Shown: in pieces, positions 49,791 to 57,500 of the stretch | How positions within the stretch are numbered: the first letter of the stretch is position 1 | How the letters are laid out: each line of letters begins with the position of its first letter | Origin: Prorocentrum cordatum | Taxonomy: Eukaryota > Sar > Dinophyceae > Prorocentrales > Prorocentraceae | Reading direction: 5' to 3' | NCBI GenBank assembly: GCA_963575745.1 | Contig: CAUYUJ010000380.1 | Location: forward strand, 1 to 57,500 | Length of the DNA: 57,500 bases | The notes under the pieces: model-generated | Databases searched by the model: none | What the model saw: only the letters and a program-made list of their open reading frames with translations | Told to the model about the DNA's origin: nothing | Program-made: the position numbers and the translations under genes

Positions 49791-50104
49791 GAAGTGGTAC
49801 TGTTGGCGGGCGTGCTGGGAGATGGAAAGCCGTCGGCAAAATGCCATCGTCGACGAGATTTGGTTCGGGTGGTGGCCACGGATAGATTCGATTGGGTCCC
49901 CCGGCGTGGTGAACACTTTGTTGATGCATCACGATTATTCAGTTCTTTTGCTTACTTCGTGGAGTGACATGAAATAATGTGAACACACTGTTGCATAAGA
50001 GTTCTGTCATTTTGTCTTGGCTCTTGTGTGTGCGTGTGCGTGCGCGTGTGCCGTGCGTGTTCACCAGTCAGAGGCTTGCTTGTTTTTCATTCGCACCGCT
50101 AAGG
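49791..50104. other. Unassigned stretch
   Basis: Nothing recognised; a GTGCGTGTGCGTGCGCGTGT run lies at 50028-50050. Confidence 0.35.
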
Positions 50105-50220
50105 AGCCATTCCATTCCATTCCATTCCACTCCTCCCTCCTACCCTCCCCTCCCTCCCTCCCCCCCTCCCCTCCCTCCCCTCCCCTCCCCTCCCCTCCCC
50201 TCCCTTCCTCCCTCCCTCAG
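50105..50220. repeat. CATTC and CTCCC polypyrimidine satellites
   Basis: CATTC pentamers (50108-50130) followed by CTCCC and CTCCCC units to 50218. Confidence 0.93.
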
Positions 50221-51157
50221 TCAGTTCCACTTGCGAAGAGTGCGGTTTCTGTTCTCACGACCTGTCACGTTTTGGACGGCAGTGGCCGTACATGCAAGCG
50301 CTGTTTGGGTTCGGCCTCTTTGGAGCGCCTGGAGGCTTGGGTAAGCGACCCTTGCTTCACGCCCTGAGTCTGAACGGGGGTTCCCATACCGTCCCGTTCG
50401 GACATCTGTTGCACGTGGCCGATGACTGCACGCACGACCCACGCGCGCTAATTTTCAGCACGGAGTCGGGTCCTTGGGTTCAGCGTGCGGTGTGGGCTCG
50501 CCGCCCGTCCGCAGCACCGTAAAACCTCCGCAGGCCTCGTGGATCCAGCCACGCCGGCAGGACAAAAGGGGGAATTTTTGGGGGTCGACCTGGCGAGGCC
50601 AGCGGCCTGATAAAAAAAACCCCGGGCAAGAGGCCGAGAAGAGGCCACGAGGGAGCCGAGTCCGGGCGTGGCCTCCCTCTCTCCCTCTCGGCCTGGGCTC
50701 CGCTGCCCCCTCGCCCCGCGGGCGGGCACTCCCTCGCCCTCCCCGGCGCGAGCCGCCCGCCGACGGCAGCGGCGGCTCGCGCGGCGGCCGCGCCGTCGGT
50801 CGGACCCGACGTCGGCGGGCTCCGCGGCGGGTGGGCCCCGAGGGGGCGCTCCCGCCGCCGCTCCCCGCGCCTCGCCGCGCCCTCCCGAGGGGCCTGGGGC
50901 GGGGCTCGCCCCCCGCGCGCGCCTGCCTCGCGGGGCTGCCCTGGCCGGGGAAGCGTGGGGCTCTCGGAGGAGGAGAAGGTACTCCGGGCTTCCTGAGAAG
51001 CGTGGGGGGGATACCCCCCGACGGGGTTCAACCTCGCCTCGTCGCCGCGCCGCAACGGGGGGCGGAGCGCCTTCGGCGCGCGGTGGCTACCCGCGACGGG
51101 GTTCGATGCGGGCCTGTCGGCGGCGGTGACGCCCCCATGACGCTTATGAAGAAACTC
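50221..51157. other. Unassigned stretch, GC-rich centre
   Basis: GC-rich from about 50640. Open frames in several registers (the longest 50474-51535) appear compositional and run through the D3 repeat. No gene supported. Confidence 0.35.
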
Positions 51158-51305
51158 GGAGTACTCATACCTCTACCCCCTACGCCCGTATTCCCCTTTT
51201 TGGGCCTCCTGGGAGGCCCTCGTCGCCACCGCTGGATCCGCCTCGAAATCCGGGTCAGCACGCACACCGGGGGAGGTCTGGGGAGTAGCGGTACCAGTAC
51301 CTTTT
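51158..51305. mobile_element. Foldback element, family D, copy 3
   Basis: Left GGAGTACTCATACCTCTACC, right GGGGAGTAGCGGTACCAGTA + CCTTTTGG. Interior CCTCCTGGGAGGCCCTCGTC, CGCTGGATCCGCCTCGAAAT, matching D1 and D2 closely. Confidence 0.8.
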
Positions 51306-51329
51306 GGTTTCCCCAGCTTTGGCCGGGGA

Positions 51330-51490
51330 AACGTAGATTAGAACTCGAGTGCGCTGGACCTCGGGTTAGCCGCCGACGTTTTTGGACGAGCGCGTCCCGG
51401 ACTTTGACGGCCCAGTTTATGCGCGGGGCGTTTGCAGCGGGAGCTCGCGTAACATTCCACACTGGGTCTCGTCGATTTCATGATGGCCCA
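51330..51490 (+). repeat. Dispersed repeat M, copy 2
   Basis: GGACGAGCGCGTCCCGGACT, TTGACGGCCCAG, TTTGCAGCGGGAGCTCGCGT, CACTGGGTCTCGTCGATTTC and ATGATGGC correspond in order to 30157-30320. It lies just 3' of element D3. Confidence 0.75.
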
Positions 51491-51840
51491 GCCGATATGG
51501 GACCGCCCCCGTCCCCCTCCAGCCCCCCTGGCTAGGCTTGCAGGCCGTCCCTCCCTACCCGTGAGATCCGGGCGCCGTATTCGTTTCACAGTCGCGTTCG
51601 CTTGGTTTCGAGCTCTTGCCCTGACGCAGGCGCCGGCGCAGCTGCATATCACAGCCATCCAGTCCTAGTTCGCTTTCCTCCTGTTCCCTCCCTCGTGCCT
51701 CCTCTATCGTCTTTTTCCCCAACCATCCTGTTGTGTTGGGTCCACGTTTTGGAGAGAGAGAGAGAGAGAGAGAGAGCGCCCCGGATCCCACCTCCTCCTC
51801 CTTCCTCCTATCCGTGCAATTTCGGTACACCCCTCACACG
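51491..51840. other. Unassigned stretch with (GA)n
   Basis: A GA run lies at 51751-51775. No gene supported. Confidence 0.4.
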
Positions 51841-52215
51841 TTTCGCGGCCCCGTAGACACGCCCACCGAAGGCCCAAATGCCAGCGCTCGCATGCGCCCA
51901 CCGCGCCCATTGCGGCATACGCCTCACACGTTTCGTGGCCCCACAGGAAGCTCCACCGAAGGCCCAAATGCCAGCGCTCGCATGCGCCTGCCGCACTCAT
52001 TTTGGCACACCTCTCACGTTTCGTGGCCCCATAGGGAGCTCCACCGAGGGCCCAAATGCCAGCGCTCGCATGCGCCCACCGCACCCCTTCTGGCAGACCC
52101 CTCACACGGCTCATGGCCCAGCCCAGATGCCAGCGCTGGCATGTGCCTACCGCGCCCATTTTGGCACACCCCTCACTCGTTTCGTGGCACAATAGGGAGT
52201 TCCACCGAAGGCCCA
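51841..52215. repeat. ~90-bp tandem satellite
   Basis: Four or more units carrying CCAAATGCCAGCGCTCGCAT, TTTCGTGGCCCCA and CCACCGAAGGCCC. The CCAGCGCT word sits at 51881, 51971, 52059 and 52130, spacings of 90, 88 and 71 bases. The minus strand shows a ~30-residue peptide repeat as a by-product. Confidence 0.93.
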
Positions 52216-52234
52216 ATCGCCAGAGAGTGCACGG

Positions 52235-52838
52235 TGATGGTGATGGTGATAATGCTGATGATGATGCTGATGATGATGATGACGATGACGGTGAGGGAGA
52301 GGATGAGGATGAGAGCAGGGATATGGTGAGGATAATGAGGATGATGGCGGTGATGACGGTGATGACGATGCTCATGCTGTTGATGATGATGATGCTGATG
52401 TTGGTGATGATAATGTTGGTAATGATACGGTGATGGTGGGGAGGATGGTGGTGGTGGTAATGATGATGAAGAGGATGATGATGATGATGATGATGATGGT
52501 GATGCTGATGGTGATGATGATGATGCTGATGATGCTGATCATGATGATGATGATGATGCTGATGATGATGATAATGATGATAGTGATGATGATGATGCTG
52601 CTGATGATGATGATGATCATCATGATGATGATGATGATGATGATGAAGAGGATGATGATGATGATGATGCTGATGATGATGATGCTGCTGATGATGATGA
52701 TTGTGATGATGATGCTGCTGATGATGATGATGATGATGGTGATTATGATGCTGATAATGATGATGATGGTGATAGTGATGCTGATGATGATGCTGATGAT
52801 GACGATGATGGTGATGGTGATGCTGATTATGATGCTGC

Positions 52839-52873
<35 letters not shown>

Positions 52874-53063
52874 GTGATAGTGATGATGATGGTGATGATG
52901 ATGATGCTGATGATGATGATGGTGATGCTGATGCTGATGCTGATGATGATGATGATGATGGTGATGATGGTGATGGTGATGATGATGATGATGATGATGA
53001 TGCTGATGATGATGATGGTGATGGTGATGGTGATGGTGATGGTGATGCTGATGATGGTGATGG

Positions 53064-53097
<34 letters not shown>

Positions 53098-53135
53098 AAT
53101 GATGCTGATGCTGATGATGATGATGATGATGATGC

Positions 53136-53185
<50 letters not shown>

Positions 53186-53240
53186 GTGATGGTGATGGTG
53201 ATGGTGATGTGATGGTGATGCTGGTGATGATGATGCCCAC
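52235..53240. repeat. (GAT)n array, 1 kb
   Basis: GATGATGGTGATGCT trinucleotides. Minus-strand frames read poly-H or poly-I; not a protein. Confidence 0.97.
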
Positions 53241-53506
53241 TGCACCGCCGAAGGCTCGATTCGAGCGGGCTTAGCCTCTTTGGGCTCAGCCTCCTCGCCA
53301 GAGGCTTGCTGCAACACAGCACGTCCTGATCGGCCGCCGAAGACTCGAGCGGTGGCCCTTGCGCCAGATTGTACGGGTGCCTTCGCCGTGGCCCTTCGCG
53401 CGAGGGAGCTCGCAGCTTTCGGGCGGCGCCGGGGGCGGTTGCGAATGCCTCTTCGGGCGGCCTCGTCTGTCCTGAAAGTTGCTGCTTGTTCTTCCTATAC
53501 CAACCT
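53241..53506. other. Unassigned interval
   Basis: No feature recognised. Confidence 0.3.
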
Positions 53507-53600
53507 CGGATTCGATGCGGTGTCGACGCGGACTCGGCATGGATTCAACGTGGATTCGACGAGGATACGACGTTTGACACGGATTCGACACGGACAGTGG
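53507..53600. repeat. GGATTCGACN ~10-bp satellite
   Basis: Degenerate tandem of GGATTCGACA/GGATTCAACG/GGACTCGGCA decamers, about nine units. Confidence 0.85.
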
Positions 53601-54049
53601 CGCGGTGGGACAGACACGGCCTTCCGAAGATGGAACGTAAGGGCGGGGGGGGGATTCCCAAGCGCGCAGGCCGCACCAGTCGCATTGCAAGCAACGGTTG
53701 GTAGGCCGCGCAACAAAAGATCCTCTTGCCTGGGGTCACCCTAGCGCGTGGGCGAGGCAGGAGGGAACGTGGAGGGTGGGCCAGAGCGGGGATAGGTACA
53801 GCACCCAGGGGAGGTGGTGGATAGGGAAGAACATGTGTGAGGAGGGGGCAGGAGTGCGGAACAGGATGTGCAGATTGGAGGAGTGGCAGGAAGACGGGGG
53901 GGGAGGGGCTCCAGATGAGCACGGGCGGTGCCGGGTTGAAAGCGGAGCGGGAGGACGGGGAGGAGGATGGGCAGGATGATCAGGAGGAGCAGCAAGAGGA
54001 TCAGCAGCAGCAGGAGGGCGAGAAGCAGGAGCAGAGGGAGGATGAGGAG
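53601..54049. other. Unassigned, purine-rich toward 3' end
   Basis: G-rich sequence grading into GGA/GCA trinucleotides from about 53950. No gene supported. Confidence 0.35.
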
Positions 54050-54545
54050 AAGAGAGAGAGAGAGAGAGAGGATGAGGAGGAGGATGAGGATGATGATGAT
54101 GAGGAGGAGGAGGAGGAGGAGGAGGAGGAATAATACTCAGAAGAAGACGAATTAGAATAATAAGAACAATACTACTACGAACACGAAGAAGAAAACGAAT
54201 AATCATAATACGAATACTAATAAGAAGGCTAATGATAAGACGAATACGAATCATAATAATCATAAGAAGAATGCTAATGATAATAATAATAAGAAGCCGA
54301 ATACTATTAATAACACGAATGCGAAGAATATGAATAATAATAATAATAGTAATACGAATAACAATACTAATCCATCTATTAAGAATCAACACCACACGAA
54401 TAAGACGAAACATAATAATAATAAGACCAATAATAATAGGACTACGTAGAAGAAGACGAAGACTGATAATATTTATAAGAAGAAGAAGGGGAGGGGGAGG
54501 AGGACGAGGAGGAGGAGGAGAAACATCAGGAGGAGAGTCGCGAGG
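54050..54545. repeat. GA, GGA and degenerate AAT/AAG/ACG trinucleotide tract
   Basis: A GA run (54055-54070) and GGA array (54075-54130) are followed by about 350 bases of AT-rich triplets (AAT, AAG, ACG, ATA), then GGA again (54490-54535). Confidence 0.9.
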
Positions 54546-54734
54546 AGGGGCAGGACGACGACGAACATGGCGGCGGAGACGGCAGCGGGCGGCGGGGCCT
54601 GGGAGGCCCTGCGGAGCTACGGGCGATCCTTCCAGCTGATCTCCCCGATCGAGGCCCGCCGGGGGCGCGGAGGCCGTCGGGGCCGTGGCCGCGGCGGCCT
54701 GGGGAGGGAGGGAGGGGGGGTCCCGCCCCCTCCT
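54546..54734. other. Unassigned GC-rich interval
   Basis: Open on the plus strand from an ATG at 54567 into the following TCC and GAT arrays (637 codons), but nearly all of that frame is low complexity. The first 60 residues have no recognisable domain. Confidence 0.35.
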
Positions 54735-54935
54735 CGCCCTTCTCCTCGTCCTCGCCCTCGTTCTCCTCGGTCTCCTCCTCCTCCTCCTCCTCCTCCTGGT
54801 CCTCGTCCTCCTCCTCGTCCTCCTCCTCGTCCTCCTCCTCCTCCTCCTCCTCCTCCTCCTCCTGGTCCTCGTCCTCCTCCTCCTCCTCCTCCTCCTCCTC
54901 CTCGTCCTCGTCCTCTTCGTCGTCCTTCTCGTCCC
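54735..54935. repeat. (TCC)n array
   Basis: TCC/TCG trinucleotides, about 200 bases. Confidence 0.95.
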
Positions 54936-55129
54936 CCCTCGGCGTCCTCCCCGCGCAGGCGGCGGTGGGCTCCCAGCCAGGCGCGGGGCACCGCGGCGCG
55001 GGCCGCGGCCCCAGCGCGGCCTGCGGGTCGCTCGGAGCCCGCCGGGCCCTGCTCTGCCTCTCGGGCCTTGCTCGGCCTCGGTCGCAGCTGGGGCGGCGCA
55101 GCAGGGAGGGGCGGGGTGACGCTGACGAT
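54936..55129. other. GC-rich interval
   Basis: GC-rich linker between the TCC and GAT arrays; nothing recognised. Confidence 0.3.
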
Positions 55130-55173
55130 ACTATTGGTGCTGCTGCTGAGGACGATGGCGATGACGGTGACGG

Positions 55174-55245
<72 letters not shown>

Positions 55246-56695
55246 GGATGATGCTGATGATGATGGTGATGATGCTGCTGCTGACGATGATGATGATGGT
55301 AATGGTGATGGTGATGATGATGATGATGATGATGATGCTGATGCTGCTGATAATGCTGATGATGACGGCCATGACGATGATGATGCTGCTGCTGATGATG
55401 TTGATGCTGCTGATGCTGCTGATGATGATGATAATGATGATGATGACGAGGATGAAGCTGATGCTGCTGATCATGATGCTGACGATGATGGTAAACTATG
55501 GTTATGGTTATGGTGATTGTGATGGTCATGGTTATGGTGCTGATGATGACGCTGGTGACGATACCGATGACGACGACGATGCCGATGATAATGATGATGC
55601 TGATGATGATGGTGATGACGATGTTACTGATGCTGCAAATTGTGTTGATGGTGGTGAGGATGATGGAGATACTGGTGATAATGATGAGGAGGCTGCTCAT
55701 AGGGACAAGGATGGTTACGACAACGACGCTGAAGATGATGATGATGCTGTTGATGACGAGGTGATGATGCTGCCTCTGATGTGGATTATGATGATTTGGA
55801 TTATGAGGGTTACGATTATGGCAATGATGGAGGTGGTGATGATGATGCTGATGATGATGAGGAGGATGAGGGGTGGTCATAATGATGCTGACACTGATTT
55901 GGGTCACGATGACGATGCTGATGATGATAGAGCTGATGCTGATGAGGATTATGGTACTGATGAACACGACGATGATGCTGATGATGAGGATGAGTATAAT
56001 GACGACTGCGACGCTGGAAATTATGATGATGCTACTGATGGTGATGCTGCTGATGATGATGATGATGTCAATGATGCTGATAATCAGAAGAGGGATGACC
56101 ACACTGCTGCTGATTATGATGAGGATGATGCGGATGACGACGATGCTGATGGTGATGATGATGATGATGATGGTGATGATGATTATGATGATGATGGTGA
56201 TGGTGAGGCTGTGGACGATGGTGATGACGAAGAGCCTCATGCTGATAATGGTGTTGTTGACGATGAGGGTGATAATGATGATCAGGATGCTTTTGAAGAG
56301 AACGACGGTCACGACGACGACGATGATGCTGATGCTGCTGATGATGATGCTGAGGACGACAACGATGACGATGCTGATATTGATGATGCTTATGATGATT
56401 ACGATGACGATGACGATGGCGATACCATTGACGATGACGACGGCGATGCTGTTGATGATGGTGGTGATCCGGATGATTAGTATCATGGTGGTTGTGATGA
56501 TGGCCAAGATGAAGAAACGGAGGATAGGGTGATGTTGATTATGATGATACTATTAATGATGATGATGATAATAATAATAATGATGATGTTGATGATGATG
56601 ATGATGTTGATTGTTACGATGATGCTGATTATGCTGATGATGATGACGATGATGGTGATGGTAGTGATGATGAGAATAATACTGATGATGCTGAC

Positions 56696-56735
<40 letters not shown>

Positions 56736-57062
56736 CTGGTAGTGGTACTGATGATGCTGATGATGATGATGCTGTTACTGCTGATGATGGTGATGATGAG
56801 GATGAGGATGAGGACGAGGATGAGGATGGTGATGACGATGAGGATGATGGCGATGATGATGATGCTGATGATATTGTTGACTATAATGCTGATGATGATG
56901 ATGGTGATGACGAGCACGATGATGATGTTGATGATGATGATGATGATGATGACGACGACGACGATAATGGTGGTGCTGCTGATGATGATGATGCTGATGA
57001 TGATGCTGATGCTGCTGATAGCTATGATGAAGATGACGATACTGATGATAGTGATGATCATG

Positions 57063-57094
<32 letters not shown>

Positions 57095-57435
57095 GATGAT
57101 GATGATGATAATGATGGTGATGCTGCTGCTGATGATGATGCTGACGACGATGGCGATGATGGTGATGATGGTGGTGATGATGGTGTCGGTGATTATAATG
57201 ATGATGGTGATGATGCTGCTGCTGATGATGATGATTACGATGAGGATGATGTTCATGATGGTGCTGCTGGTGATGATGATGCTGATGATGCTGATGTCGT
57301 TGATGGTGATGCTGCTTATGATGATGATAATGATTATTATGCTGGTGATGAGGATGATTTTGATGGTGAGAATGATGATAAAGGTGATGATGCTGATGAC
57401 GATGATGATGGTGATGGTGATGTTGATGGTGATGG

Positions 57436-57467
<32 letters not shown>

Positions 57468-57468
57468 C

Positions 57469-57500
<32 letters not shown>
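55130..57500. repeat. (GAT)n array, at least 2.4 kb, cut by window end
   Basis: Degenerate GAT/GAC/GCT trinucleotides to the last base of the window. Purer stretches alternate with more diverged ones. Long plus and minus frames here are period-3 artefacts. Confidence 0.97.

Noticed and set aside
51704-53317. 537-codon minus-strand ORF rich in histidine
   Set aside because: Almost all of it is the translation of the GAT array and the 90-bp satellite; neighbouring frames give poly-I, poly-M or poly-S of similar length.
54567-56480. 637-codon plus-strand ORF, the longest in the window
   Set aside because: Apart from about 60 residues at the start it is TCC and GAT arrays read in one frame. No domain, and all other frames are also open.
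1-57500. tRNA, rRNA, snRNA or CRISPR loci
   Set aside because: Looked for conserved tRNA box words, rRNA-like blocks and regularly spaced palindromic repeats with unique spacers; none convincing. The tandem repeats found have no unique spacers.

Overview
The window looks like gene-poor, GC-rich nuclear DNA from a large, repeat-bloated eukaryotic genome. My best inference is a dinoflagellate-type alga. The grounds are indirect: high GC, pervasive GGA/TCC and GAT trinucleotide arrays, decayed LINE-type retrotransposons, very many short foldback (MITE-like) elements, and one isolated gene whose protein resembles four-helix GtrA-like membrane proteins of algae. No operons, bacterial promoters, rRNA, tRNA or CRISPR arrays were recognised. 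Long ORFs translating as poly-G/E/R, poly-S/L/P, poly-M/D/H/I are microsatellite translations and are not annotated as genes.

Layout. 1-5.6 kb: GGA array, unassigned GC-rich DNA, a CAAGAGGGCCCC minisatellite, the first copy (A1) of a composite repeat with two tandem modules, and two foldback elements (C1, C2). 5.6-10.1 kb: a decayed LINE on the + strand (pre-RT, RT with YADD, thumb, C-terminal domain), then tandem repeats of 25/28 bp and 87 bp, then a decayed possible RT on the - strand. 10.1-14.3 kb: GAT/GGA arrays and three copies of a TCC-cored repeat (family L), ending in facing polypyrimidine and polypurine blocks. 14.4-15.7 kb: a second LINE of the same family on the - strand, keeping the endonuclease and pre-RT parts that the first lacks. 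16-41 kb: a dense mosaic of short dispersed repeats (families A-O), most with terminal inverted repeats, separated by unassigned sequence. 41.5-42.1 kb: the only convincing host gene, bracketed by repeat copies. 42.1-57.5 kb: more repeats, composite element A4, repeat L4, a 90-bp satellite and two large GAT arrays, the last running off the window end.

The genes do not form a pathway. The biology here is mobile and satellite DNA. The most interesting items are the four-copy composite element A, always abutting trinucleotide arrays and built from a ~73-bp module followed by a ~83-bp module; the many different foldback families in one 57-kb window, one with clear TA target duplications; the two complementary LINE relics; and the intact GtrA-like reading frame. 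All family letters (A-O) are my own labels. Boundaries are by eye and good to roughly 5-20 bases.
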